Below are positions 37,301 through 45,132 of a DNA stretch of 64,000 nt, one piece after another. Source of the stretch: Allobacillus halotolerans (GTDB lineage Bacteria > Bacillota > Bacilli > Bacillales > Alkalibacillaceae); NCBI RefSeq assembly GCF_018967645.1, contig NZ_JAHLZF010000013.1, positions 23,432 to 87,431 of the forward strand, read 5' to 3'. How positions within the stretch are numbered: the first letter of the stretch is position 1; each line of letters begins with the position of its first letter. The notes under the pieces are model-generated. The model was not told where the DNA came from, did not search any database, and worked only from the letters and a program-made list of their open reading frames with translations. The translations under genes and the position numbers were made by a program.

Positions 37301-38465
37301 CTTAGGCTTTGTCGAAGAACCAGCTGATGAAGTGGATGTTGCTTTAGCGAAGGAAATCAAAAAGCAATATGGACATTTGCTGAAAGAAAAAGATGGCAGC
37401 CATCTATTAGGTAGATTGACGGACGAATACTATAAACAACAAACAGATCTCATGGAATACCGGATGACGAGCTATGACCAGTATACAGAACCATTTGATT
37501 GGATGAAGTCGGTCAGCGATGAACAAGAGCTCCTATTCATTAATCACTGGAAGCGAGTGGCGACAAGACGGATTATTGAACTTGATTACCAAGGTAAACT
37601 CGTCAACACGTATGCGGTGCAATCACTGATTGAAGAAGACTACGCCAGACAAGAAAATCGATTGAATGAACAAGACAAACAACTCTATGAAGAAATTTTA
37701 TTCAATTCCGTCGGTCAAAAATTGCGTGCCCGGATTCGCCGAGCCGAGCAGTGGGTCAAACAAATGAAGCAATTGATGGAAAACCGTAACACATCATCAG
37801 GCCTGACGTTTTCGATCAAATGGAAGCCAAGAACGGCAGAAACCGAAGAAGAATTGGATACGGTCGATTTGGTCGATCTGTTGAGGCAAGACCCACGATT
37901 GCTGAAAGATAGCGATTTAGAGAAAATCACGGTCCATTTCCGATCAAAAATTGATAAAGCAAAAGAAGAAGTCGAGAACAGTTCAGAAATGCAAACATTA
38001 CTTCAAGTATTAAAAGAAGTTCTTGATTACCGAAAATGGTTTTCATTTGTTCTCTATTTCCAACGCGAAGGCGAAAACCGCCGCGAACTGACCAATCATC
38101 AGTTTTATAAATTCAGTGGTGGCGAAAAGGCGATGGCGATGTATATCCCGTTATTTACGGCCAGTTACTCCAGGTATTTGGAGGCCGCCGATCATGCGCC
38201 TTATATCATTTCGTTAGATGAGGCATTTGCCGGAGTCGATGAAAACAACATCCGAGAAATGTTCGAAATCGTTGAGACGCTTGGATTTGATTATATGATG
38301 AACTCGCAGGTATTATGGGGCGATTATGATACGATCAGTAAGTTATCCGTTTGTGAATTGGTCCGACCGAAAAATGCCGACTATGTCACCGTCATTCGTT
38401 ACCAATGGGAGGGTGAAAAAATGGCACTACAAGTTGATGACGAGCAGATGAAGGTGGAAATATGA
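34326..38465 (+). CDS. jetC: Wadjet JetC, SMC-like ATPase (TIGR02680)
   Basis: A 1379-aa SMC-family motor. Walker A is GSNGSGKS at residues 36-43. The ABC signature FSGGEKAMAMY is near 1262 and Walker B IISLDEAFAG near 1293. Between the heads are two long coiled-coil arms rich in Glu/Gln/Lys, broken by a hinge-like region around residues 610-740. The length is usual for TIGR02680. It overlaps jetB and jetD by four bases each. It should translocate DNA and extrude loops on small circular DNA. Confidence 0.93.
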   Translation: MKMSSKWQMNRAGVLNFWYYDDEVFDFSDGKLLLRGSNGSGKSVTMQSFIPVLLDGKKSPDRLDPFGSRSRRMEDYLLGEKEVVNRDERTGYLYLEFKRTDIEQYITIGIGLQAKRNKPMKFWGFVVTDNRRVGQDIDLFKYEQNAGEKQKIPLSRIELENLIADGGHVVQTQTEYMELVNKYVFGFETMEAYEDLIKLLIQLRSPKLSKDFRPTVIYDILEAALPPLTDEDLRYLSDTIEQMDQTKQQIEQLKREMDAIQKLNHVYTTYNKRVLAEQADGMVAANQRLQQNQMRYDELTEEKTTIDQQIDELTQSIRELEIEQETYRQKEERLSAHDVWNIEKERLNEQERLEKESENLRKKTQQLEQRESKEHQLRNENRTLEETIGEKETEAEEMLAELEQDALDISFDEQHQINVQDYERNQQAEFNFSVWIKEARDHLSFLEKVTDELRRFEQLKEKIQERNKELADEEKKLDDVKEQERQWFELFEEDKSKKLAEIHQWVNDISLISVSEEVLQQVSRAVQSLYEPTSYEQVKDPFRQAVYQMEQRKREELSKLEFQNKQLTEEIREKESELHEWKLKKDPDPETDQITKEARKQLTDQGIPHVPFYTAVEFQDHVEMDTRKRLEAALTDSGVLDALLIDESIKIRHDRVLTSSPQLMAHTLADYLKPDLEESSLISNRQVDEVLRSIVVGEEAEAGVHSLDERGGYQIGLVKGHAVPIDEVRFIGRNARKRYRQEQIDQLQQEIKQRIEQKARLDKHIEEIHSDIAQAHEQLTQFPNDDDLHHNFNQIAKLRMQMEHHQSRMSDLSDQLKEIHQEYSKVKLLVDEKTRTMNIERTMPAYQEAIRYAKTYLDNLNHLEKVHLKKIHHLSRKQYISEQLEELIDEVDELKGEMNKIDDRIKMSEKNLQEIENQLAQAGVQDIRNQIVEVQQKLKDIAEQSTECQTTKPRKEEALKYLEEKINTEKHQLHFSQKMFKAWTVTFEKELNLGFVEEPADEVDVALAKEIKKQYGHLLKEKDGSHLLGRLTDEYYKQQTDLMEYRMTSYDQYTEPFDWMKSVSDEQELLFINHWKRVATRRIIELDYQGKLVNTYAVQSLIEEDYARQENRLNEQDKQLYEEILFNSVGQKLRARIRRAEQWVKQMKQLMENRNTSSGLTFSIKWKPRTAETEEELDTVDLVDLLRQDPRLLKDSDLEKITVHFRSKIDKAKEEVENSSEMQTLLQVLKEVLDYRKWFSFVLYFQREGENRRELTNHQFYKFSGGEKAMAMYIPLFTASYSRYLEAADHAPYIISLDEAFAGVDENNIREMFEIVETLGFDYMMNSQVLWGDYDTISKLSVCELVRPKNADYVTVIRYQWEGEKMALQVDDEQMKVEI

Positions 38466-39745
38466 TGGACGAAGCGATTGATTATTTTACCGGTGAACCG
38501 GGTTTCGCACGTCTATTTGTACGGTTCAAGGAAAAATATGAATCACTGGGCCGAATCGGTGGGACAGTGACGATTTCAGACTTCAGTGAACGTGAACTAG
38601 AGTCGGTTGCAAGATTCCTTGGCCGGACGATCAATGAGTTAAGACAAGCTGGTAAGGTTTCCCTGATTCAGTTCGAACGACAACTAGAACGAACAAGGTT
38701 TCACACGATTGATCTGTTTGATTTATTGGAAGCTTTTTTTGAGAAACCATTGCTGTCAAAAAAAGAGCAAAAACAAAGTCGGCTAGCTGAAACGGAAGCT
38801 GTGTTGTACCAGCTTCAGGAAGAATGGAAGGAACTATCCTTTTGGTTTGACTACCTTCGCCAGAAAAATGCTGATTCTTACTGGATCCATAAGTTCATTG
38901 AAGAAACGCCAAATGTTTTCCAACTCACGGTACATTGGTTAGGGAAAGCCTTTCACGAATTACCATCGAAGTACGAAAGGCTTCCGATTTTTAGCAATCG
39001 AATCACCCGGGATCCACATGCTTTTGATTTAAACACGACCGTTGGGAAACTGTGGCTCCATCTGTTGGCTGTCCATTCTGCAAAAGATTCAGAATCGGTC
39101 AACGTACCAACCGATAGCGAATCGATGAATGATTTATTATTATCGTACAATATTTTGCGCGATGATATAACGAACGCAGTGACCGTCGCAAATCTCATCG
39201 CGGAAACAAACGAAGGAATCCACCCCGTTTGGAAAGCGGCAGCTGAGACAAACAGCGTGTTAAACATTCCATTACGCGAAATGGTTCAAATGGATAGAGC
39301 GTATCCAAAAGTAGGGAATCAAGTTTGGGTGATCGAAAACTCAGGTGTCTATTCGAGTATTCTGGATGAATGCCCGAATGCTCCAATCATCTGTACGCAA
39401 GGCCAATTTAAACTGACAGCCTTGCTGCTAATGGATCTACTGGTCGATGCAAACTGCGAACTCGTATACTCCGGCGATTTGGATCCAGAGGGGGTTGGCA
39501 TGGCAGCCAGATTGCTCGAACGGTACCCGAATCATTTAACGTTGTGGAAAATGGACGTTGACCAATATAGTGAAAATCAATCAGAGGCCTCACTTACAAC
39601 CGAGCGACTCAACAAGCTGAATTCCATAACCGCACCAGCATTGCAGCCATTGATTGAGCGAATGAAACAGGACCAAAAAGCCAGCTATCAAGAAGCATTT
39701 ATTGAAGAAATGATCGATGAGTTGAATGCCGTTTTGCCGGTTTAA
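38462..39745 (+). CDS. jetD: Wadjet JetD, DUF2399 Toprim nuclease (TIGR02679)
   Basis: A 427-aa nuclease subunit. The C-terminal Toprim domain has the metal-binding Glu in VIENSGVYSSIL (about residue 290) and the DxD in SGDLDPEGVG (about 337). The N-terminal part is helical and matches DUF3323. By analogy with studied Wadjet systems it cuts plasmid DNA once the SMC motors stall. It overlaps jetC by ATGA and ends the core operon. All four proteins appear intact. Confidence 0.92.
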   Translation: MMDEAIDYFTGEPGFARLFVRFKEKYESLGRIGGTVTISDFSERELESVARFLGRTINELRQAGKVSLIQFERQLERTRFHTIDLFDLLEAFFEKPLLSKKEQKQSRLAETEAVLYQLQEEWKELSFWFDYLRQKNADSYWIHKFIEETPNVFQLTVHWLGKAFHELPSKYERLPIFSNRITRDPHAFDLNTTVGKLWLHLLAVHSAKDSESVNVPTDSESMNDLLLSYNILRDDITNAVTVANLIAETNEGIHPVWKAAAETNSVLNIPLREMVQMDRAYPKVGNQVWVIENSGVYSSILDECPNAPIICTQGQFKLTALLLMDLLVDANCELVYSGDLDPEGVGMAARLLERYPNHLTLWKMDVDQYSENQSEASLTTERLNKLNSITAPALQPLIERMKQDQKASYQEAFIEEMIDELNAVLPV

Positions 39746-39814
39746 GCGGGTGAATTGTCTTGTTGAAGGACTAATCAATTCAAAATCAACAAAATCATGA
39801 ATGAGGTGAATCAA

Positions 39815-40060
39815 TTGGTACCTATTTCAATGAAAGAATACTTAAGAAAAGTAGAAGGATCAAAAGCAAAAAAAGCAGAGGTAAAAGCTAGTATTCAAGC
39901 AGCTGTTAAGGACAAAAAGAAAGGTGTAACATGCATTATATGCGACCAACCCATTTGGGCGATTGGAGCAGGTACGATGGATCAAAACATGTGTTTTACT
40001 TGTATGACAGGTGAAGCAGATAGTCCGGAAGATTATGAAATAGATACAGTTTGTCCATAG
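39815..40060 (+). CDS. Small four-cysteine zinc-binding protein
   Basis: An 81-aa protein starting at TTG after GAGGTGAA. The first half is Lys-rich and helical (EYLRKVEGSKAKKAEVKASI). The second half has CIICDQPIWAIG and MCFTCMTG, two CxxC pairs suited to one zinc. It lies 69 bases after jetD with no terminator seen between, so it may be cotranscribed with the Wadjet genes. I do not know the family, and it is not a described Wadjet component. Confidence 0.6.
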   Translation: MVPISMKEYLRKVEGSKAKKAEVKASIQAAVKDKKKGVTCIICDQPIWAIGAGTMDQNMCFTCMTGEADSPEDYEIDTVCP

Positions 40061-40205
40061 GAAGTGTTTAAAATAAACTAAAAATAGATTCTTTTGCCAA
40101 AAGTTTTCCTTAATTAGTGATAAAATAAATTTATCAAGAAAAACCTTTTACAAAAAATAACTTATAATAAAATACATCACAAAAATTATTAAGAGGTGGT
40201 TTCAC

Positions 40206-40367
40206 ATGACTGCTGATGAGGTTATGAGAGAAATTGAAAGCATGGAGAACGCTGAGCGTATAAAATTGCTGAACAAACTATTTGATCAATACTTCGATAA
40301 TAGACCTCCTAAAGAACAAATTATCAAAGAAAAAGATGAGTCTTTTTGGGGAAAAGATGATGAATAG
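40206..40367 (+). CDS. Antitoxin partner of the MazF-like toxin
   Basis: A 53-aa acidic protein (MTADEVMREIESMENAERIK). Its stop overlaps the start of the toxin gene. AAGAGGTGG precedes the ATG. The first half is a predicted helix and the C-terminal tail with IIKEKDESFWGKDDE resembles the toxin-binding tails of MazE- and PemI-type antitoxins. No clear DNA-binding motif is visible. The assignment is by position. Confidence 0.6.
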   Translation: MTADEVMREIESMENAERIKLLNKLFDQYFDNRPPKEQIIKEKDESFWGKDDE

Positions 40368-40674
40368 GAAAGGAAAACGAGGAGAATTATGGATTGTCGA
40401 AGTCAATGGAAAAAGAAGACCAGTGGTAATTGTGACCAACGATCAGGTAGTAGCTGAGTTAGACCACGTAATTGCAACGGTAACAAGTAAATCTCCTAGA
40501 AATAACTATGATGTCGTCATAAAATATTGGGAAAAAGCTGGATTAGCTAAACCTTCTGTTGTAAGGTGCACCAAACTAAACACACTTCACTTCGAAGAGC
40601 TGTTATTTAAAATTGGAAAGTTAGAGAATAGTGATTTAGAAAATGTTTTATCCACTATTAGAAATTATTTTTAA
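40360..40674 (+). CDS. MazF/PemK-family endoribonuclease toxin
   Basis: A 104-aa toxin with the RGELWIVEVNGKRRPVVIVTND opening typical of PemK-like SH3-barrel RNases. ATVTSKSPRNNYDVVI and SVVRCTKLNTLHF correspond to the later conserved strands with the catalytic Thr. It cuts mRNA when free of its antitoxin. The gene overlaps the upstream 53-aa antitoxin by eight bases. It lies between the Wadjet operon and a group of small genes. Confidence 0.82.
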   Translation: MNRKGKRGELWIVEVNGKRRPVVIVTNDQVVAELDHVIATVTSKSPRNNYDVVIKYWEKAGLAKPSVVRCTKLNTLHFEELLFKIGKLENSDLENVLSTIRNYF

Positions 40675-40819
40675 TAACTGTAAAGTAGCTCGTATTCCAT
40701 TTATGGGTTGCGGGCTTATTTTTTTAACCTACAGATAAATAAAGGTAATTTTCCCTCTATTGTCGTATAAGTTAGGTATATATAATAAATTGTTTAGAAA
40801 ACGACAAAGAGGGTGCGAG

Positions 40820-41206
40820 ATGAAAATACTCATACGAGTTTCAGAGATTCTGTTAGGAATTATCTTTTTAGGAGCCGGCTTGAACGGATATGTTGTTTTG
40901 TTTGGATATGAAGAGATCATTCCAACCAGCCCTGCTGCCATGGAGTTTTTCAACGAACCGTATTTGCTGGCAATGGAGAAAGGTGTCGAAATCATCGCTG
41001 GATTCATGCTTCTCATTCGTAGGTTTGTCCCATTGGCGATCATTCTATTAGCAAGCCTTGTTGCAAACATACTGGCTTTTCATATTTTCGTTGATTCGGA
41101 GTTATTACCACTCGCCATTGTCGTTACTTTATTAGAAGGTGTTTTAGTATGGGGTTATTGGGAGCACTTCAGGGGACTGTTCGCTAGCAAGCCTACAATA
41201 AGATGA
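40820..41206 (+). CDS. DoxX-like small integral membrane protein
   Basis: A 128-aa protein of four membrane helices, starting at ATG 40820 after GAGGGTGCGAG. MKILIRVSEILLGIIFLGAGLNG, the EKGVEIIAGFMLLIRRFVPLA helix and the last two helices fit the DoxX/DUF417-like family. No function can be read. It is followed by a good terminator, so it is monocistronic. Confidence 0.7.
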   Translation: MKILIRVSEILLGIIFLGAGLNGYVVLFGYEEIIPTSPAAMEFFNEPYLLAMEKGVEIIAGFMLLIRRFVPLAIILLASLVANILAFHIFVDSELLPLAIVVTLLEGVLVWGYWEHFRGLFASKPTIR

Positions 41207-41221
41207 TTCTACAAAACTTGA

Positions 41222-41264
41222 AAACCGTCCAACCGGGTTACTAGCTCAGCAGGACGGTTTTATA
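41222..41264 (+). terminator. Terminator of the DoxX-like gene
   Basis: AAAACCGTCC (41222-41231) pairs with GGACGGTTTT (41253-41262) over a long loop. Confidence 0.75.
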
Positions 41265-41353
41265 ATCCCTACTCAAGTACCAATACCCAAACTATTATGA
41301 TGACTAAGATAAGATGAAAACATATTGAAGTGAGGAAAGAGGGAGGAAACGGA

Positions 41354-41811
41354 TTGAGTATACAATTTGAGGTGGATCGAACCATTCAAGCACCGAAAGA
41401 GGACGTTTTTGCTGGATTACTTGATTTAAAATCTGCAGAACAATGGATGCAGGGACTTGTTCGGATTGAACGATTGGATGAAGGTCCAATGCATGAAGGC
41501 AGTGCATGGTTGGAAACGAGGAAAATGTTCGGTACAGAAGCGACGGAGCATTTTAAGTGAAGAATTTGAACGAACCCGATAAAATCGTTCTCTATTGTGA
41601 TGGCTCAAAAGGAACAACCGGTAAAGGTGAGTATATTTATACCTATTTACTAACTGAAACCGGCGATAAAACGGAAGTGAAATTGCATGGAGAAATCAAG
41701 GGGCTCACTGGATTCGCGAAGCTACTTGGTAAGTTAATGTCGGGGACATTTAAGAAAGCTACCGCAAAAGACATGGATGCGTTGAAGAATTACTTGGAGA
41801 ACAGATCATAA
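41354..41811 (+). pseudogene. SRPBCC (START-like) protein gene with a frameshift
   Basis: The first frame starts at TTG 41354 after GGGAGG (LSIQFEVDRTIQAPKEDVFA) and stops at 41560 after TEATEHFK. The following frame (41557-41811) continues exactly where an SRPBCC domain should: NEPDKIVLYCDGSKGTTGKG, then TEVKLHGEIKGLTGFAKLL. One missing base in AAGTGAAG (AAG GTG AAG in the intact form) explains the break. The intact protein would have about 152 residues and bind a hydrophobic ligand. The second half may be translated from its own GTG, but as a half-domain it should not fold. Confidence 0.85.
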
Positions 41812-41875
41812 GACAAGGTAGAGCGCATATGTGATTGAAACAATCGATTAATTAAAAGATAAAAGGATGTTTTGT

Positions 41876-42256
41876 ATGAATAATATGGAATCAAATAAGG
41901 AGCAAGCGGTCTCTTTCTTGAAGCTTGTATCATCTGGATTAGTTGAGGAAGCCTATTCAAAGTATGTCAGTCCAGAATTTCGACATCATAATCCATATTT
42001 CCCGGGCAATATTGAGGCGTTGAAAGAGGGAATGGAAGATAGTGCGGTAAAGAGTCCTGATAAAATTCTTCAGGTACACCAGGCAATTGAAGAAAATAAT
42101 CTTGTGATGGTTCACTCACACATCAAACAATCACCTGAAGACATTGGATCGGCAGTCGTTCATATCTTTCGTTTTGAAAAAGAACAGATTGTAGAGTTGT
42201 GGGATGTGGGACAAGCTGTGCCAGAAGACTCACAGAACGAAAATGGCATGTTTTAA
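41876..42256 (+). CDS. SnoaL/NTF2-like protein
   Basis: A 126-aa protein starting at ATG 41876 after AAAAGGATG. The pattern of a first helix (KEQAVSFLKLVSSGLVEEAYSKYVSPEFRHHNPYFPG) and the VMVHSHIKQSP, AVVHIFRFEKEQIVELWDVGQ strands is that of SnoaL-like cone-shaped folds, often annotated as putative aldol-condensation enzymes. The ligand is unknown. The VOC gene follows after 23 bases. Confidence 0.8.
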   Translation: MNNMESNKEQAVSFLKLVSSGLVEEAYSKYVSPEFRHHNPYFPGNIEALKEGMEDSAVKSPDKILQVHQAIEENNLVMVHSHIKQSPEDIGSAVVHIFRFEKEQIVELWDVGQAVPEDSQNENGMF

Positions 42257-42279
42257 TCTTTACAAAGGAGCGGATACAC

Positions 42280-42717
42280 ATGAAAAATGTTGAAATTGAC
42301 TTCGTTGTTACGGAAAGTAGAAAGGCACTTGAGCTATATGAAAAAATCTTTGATGTAGAGCGAATCGAGGTAACCGATCTTCCAAAAGGAGAAAATGAAG
42401 TCATTTTTTCAATCTACGGCGTTCACTTTCATATGTTAGATGAGAACCCAGACTTTCATCTGAACGCCCCAAAACCAGGAGACCCCAAATCCACTTGGTT
42501 CAATATTACCGTCGAAGATATTAAGGAAACGTATGAAAAAGCAATGAATGCTGGTTGCGTAGAGATTCAGCCAGTCACGGAACTCCCTGATTACGGCGTT
42601 TCGAATGCCATGTTTGCGGATTCCTTCGGTTATATTTGGATGCTTCATCAAGTGCACCGGGAAGTGAGCTTGGATGAACGAGTGCGGTTGTGGGAAGAGA
42701 AAAAAGGTGATAAGTAA
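42280..42717 (+). CDS. VOC (glyoxalase/PhnB-like) family protein
   Basis: A 145-aa protein starting at ATG 42280 after AAAGGAGCGG. Two beta-alpha-beta-beta-beta modules are visible, with IDFVVTESRKALELYEKIFDVERIEVT at the start, FSIYGVHFHMLDE, and MFADSFGYIWMLHQ at the end. The pattern resembles PhnB-type proteins with an N-terminal Val/Asp instead of the His ligand of glyoxalase I, so metal binding is doubtful. Substrate unknown. Possibly cotranscribed with the SnoaL-like gene. Confidence 0.82.
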   Translation: MKNVEIDFVVTESRKALELYEKIFDVERIEVTDLPKGENEVIFSIYGVHFHMLDENPDFHLNAPKPGDPKSTWFNITVEDIKETYEKAMNAGCVEIQPVTELPDYGVSNAMFADSFGYIWMLHQVHREVSLDERVRLWEEKKGDK

Positions 42718-42728
42718 GAGAAAAAATA

Positions 42729-42772
42729 ACAGGAACTATTGGGGTTAATATCCAAATGTTCTTGAGCCTTTT
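42729..42772 (+). terminator. Probable terminator after the VOC gene
   Basis: An interrupted stem (GAAC-TTGG with CCAA-GTTC) is followed by CTTTTTT within 42729-42772. Confidence 0.5.
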
Positions 42773-42849
42773 TTGGGGTTATCCTTTCAAACATATGATA
42801 AAATTATAGATAAGTTAACCAAAAATTCATACATGTTGGGGTGAGAACC

Positions 42850-43113
42850 TTGAGGCCACTCAGTGATGCGACAAAGAAGGAGCTTACAAAGGCATTAAAT
42901 AATGAGGATTCTGCTATGTTCATTTCGGATGGAAAATTGGTTTCATTAGAAGTACACGAAAATACATCAAAATATCCCCAAATGGATAGCTTAACACATA
43001 TAATTGAAAGCTATCCGGAGCTAAAAGAGTCACTTAATCGTTACAAAAATCAAACGAACATGAAGCGTTATACCGCTAAAGAGTTAAAGGAATACCGACA
43101 TGACAAAAGATAG
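42850..43113 (+). CDS. Antitoxin of a RelE/ParE-type pair
   Basis: An 87-aa protein starting at TTG 42850 after GGGGTGAG. It has a helical N-terminus (SDATKKELTKALNNEDSAMFISDGK) and a basic tail (MKRYTAKELKEYRHDKR) that overlaps the toxin gene by 14 bases. I assign it as antitoxin because of this overlap and size. No ribbon-helix-helix motif is evident. Confidence 0.6.
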   Translation: MRPLSDATKKELTKALNNEDSAMFISDGKLVSLEVHENTSKYPQMDSLTHIIESYPELKESLNRYKNQTNMKRYTAKELKEYRHDKR

Positions 43114-43447
43114 CGAAAAATTTACTGTCTATTTTACTGAGGAGTTCAGCAGTAGCTTAGATAGAATACAAGCATTCTTTCTAGAACAGGGAGAAGAAGT
43201 TCTTCTATGGTGGTTTTCTATGGAAGATGTCATTATTAAAGACATCGATGAACTTCTCTCTTCTTTTCCCTACTCCGGGAAAAAAGTTGGAGTAGGTCCT
43301 TTTGAAGGATTGCGCTGTATTACATATGGAAGAAGCAGACATCGAATGTTAAATTATATAATTTTTTACGAAGTGGATGATGTTCTTAAGGAGATTAATG
43401 TTATCAATATCTTACCTGCTCGTTCCAAAAGAAGCCGTATAAGATAA
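43100..43447 (+). CDS. RelE/ParE-family toxin
   Basis: A 115-aa protein with the RelE/ParE fold pattern: an opening strand (KFTVYFTEEF), two helices (DRIQAFFLEQGEEVLLWWFSM and DIDELLSSFPYSGKKVG), then strands GLRCITYGRSRHRMLNYIIFYEVDD and INVINILPARSKRS. The final basic residues fit mRNA or gyrase interaction. It overlaps the upstream antitoxin gene. Confidence 0.72.
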   Translation: MTKDSEKFTVYFTEEFSSSLDRIQAFFLEQGEEVLLWWFSMEDVIIKDIDELLSSFPYSGKKVGVGPFEGLRCITYGRSRHRMLNYIIFYEVDDVLKEINVINILPARSKRSRIR

Positions 43448-43643
43448 ATTTGTTTTGTACTTAGTGCGAGCCCATCTTTACAGATTAATGAATCACAACG
43501 CTGGTAAGGTTGTTTCATTTAATCATTAACGGTTTTAGTGTCAATCCAAATAGAAACGAACTAGTTGGATGAGAGTTTAGATAATCTAAAGGTTCTTAGC
43601 AAAGGTTTTTCGTAATACGGACTAACCTATTTGTATATCTTAG

Positions 43644-44171
43644 TTAGTTTTGCTTTTTATAACGCAGTCTGATGCCCTTAATATCATGATCAAACAAAGG
43701 GATCATCCCCCAAAGAATGTTCCAGATTCCGGCAAATAGATAAATAAACATGATGTCTGTTACGTCCGCTAGATAACCTCCTAAAATAGCCAATGGTGGC
43801 ATCAATATCGAAGCAAATGCCGCTGTCGTTGTGAAAACCCTCCCACGATATTCGTCCTCGACCAACAAAATGATTAACGAGCTGAACAATATATTTACCA
43901 CAATACTTCCTGAAGTTAATAGTAAAAAGAACAACAACGCCACATAGAATTGACTCGTCAACCCCATGCCTATAAACCCAATACCGCCAGCTACCAAGCA
44001 AAGGAAAAAGGTCATATTTATTCGGTACCGATGAACCAATTTTTCCGCAAACAATCCAATCAAAATCCCTGCTCCAGCCCCAACTGAATTCAAGAGGCCA
44101 AAATGAACAGGTCCGACACCATATTGATCATTGACAAGTACAACTAACAGCGAACCAGCAACGGTTGACAT
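43644..44171 (-). pseudogene. C-terminal half of an MFS transporter
   Basis: 175 residues with six hydrophobic segments: FGLLNSVGAGAGILIGLFAEKLVHRYR (with the RY/R motif), then four helices ending in YLFAGIWNILWGMIPLFDHD. This is the second half of an MFS_3-type exporter. The first half is missing. Upstream on the same strand the sequence changes to a short-chain dehydrogenase fragment, marking a deletion junction near 44172. Confidence 0.8.
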
Positions 44172-44270
44172 GGGGCACCGATCAAACCAGCGCCGGATGC
44201 TGTATTGACAATGCTTCCTTGTCCCTGTTTTTTCATGACTGGAACGACATATTTCAAGCCATAGAAAGAT
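44172..44270 (-). pseudogene. Fragment of a short-chain dehydrogenase (SDR)
   Basis: On the minus strand, in another frame from the MFS fragment, 33 codons read FYGLKYVVPVMKKQG, then QGSIVNTASGAGLIGAP. This is the helix-4 to strand-5 segment of classical SDRs, just before the catalytic Tyr. Nothing else of the gene is left. It joins the MFS half directly at about 44172. Confidence 0.75.
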
Positions 44271-44391
44271 AAATTAGTTAAAAATAATAATTCGATTAAT
44301 TTACAATATTCTGATGTAAAATGAAGCCAATTTTCAGACGAATGCGCCTGAATCCTTTACAATGATAATAGATCCAAAAAGGGGGAGTACC

Positions 44392-45132
44392 ATGCTGCAT
44401 AAATTAACGGAAGATCAATATACTGAACCATTCAAAAAGCCCGTTTCCATAACGAGAGTTCCACCGGGGAAAATTATAGACCGAGAAGCGGAAGATGCCG
44501 CACTTGGATCACTAGCTTTTATTGACCATGCTGTCTTGCAAAAAGGGATTACCATCAAAATGCATGAACATGTGAACGATGAAATCTTAAGCTATGTGTG
44601 GAAAGGGACGATGTATCACAAAGATTCGGTTGGCTATGAAGTGCCAATTACGCCAGGAAATTTAATGATGATGAATGCCGGTGAGAGTTTCTGGCATGAA
44701 GAAAAGGTCAAAGAAGGCGAAGTGGACATGCTTCAAATTTTTGTTCGGCCAAGGGAAACGGATATGGAGCCAGAGATCCAATTTCATCAAAAACCCGAAA
44801 GAAACGATGATTGGTATCTCATGGTTGGCCCAGAAAATAGCGAAGCACCGATGTTTGTTCGTAACCAGGTGTACATCTATGACATTCACCTGAAAGCAGG
44901 AGATCAAGTCAAGGCTCCGCAAATTAAAGGTTATCAGCCATTTTTATATGTCATGGATGGATCAATCGAAGTCGGCGACCAAACCCTACAACGAAGAGAA
45001 GCAGTGACAGACTCAGATGAGAAGTTGCCAACGATTTATGTGGAGAAGGATGCTAGTTTGGTATTGTTTCTGACGGATTTGGATACTGAAATGTCGATGG
45101 CTGGGACGATTAGTGGGGTGAAATCTGAATAG
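44392..45132 (+). CDS. Pirin-family protein
   Basis: A 246-aa bicupin starting at ATG 44392 after GGGGGAG. The N-terminal cupin carries the metal-ligand pattern MHEHVNDEILSYVWKG...SFWHEEK, and RPRETDMEPEIQFHQ links to the C-terminal cupin. Some bacterial pirins have quercetinase activity. Others act as redox sensors. The role here is unknown. It lies between two broken MFS genes. Confidence 0.88.
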   Translation: MLHKLTEDQYTEPFKKPVSITRVPPGKIIDREAEDAALGSLAFIDHAVLQKGITIKMHEHVNDEILSYVWKGTMYHKDSVGYEVPITPGNLMMMNAGESFWHEEKVKEGEVDMLQIFVRPRETDMEPEIQFHQKPERNDDWYLMVGPENSEAPMFVRNQVYIYDIHLKAGDQVKAPQIKGYQPFLYVMDGSIEVGDQTLQRREAVTDSDEKLPTIYVEKDASLVLFLTDLDTEMSMAGTISGVKSE

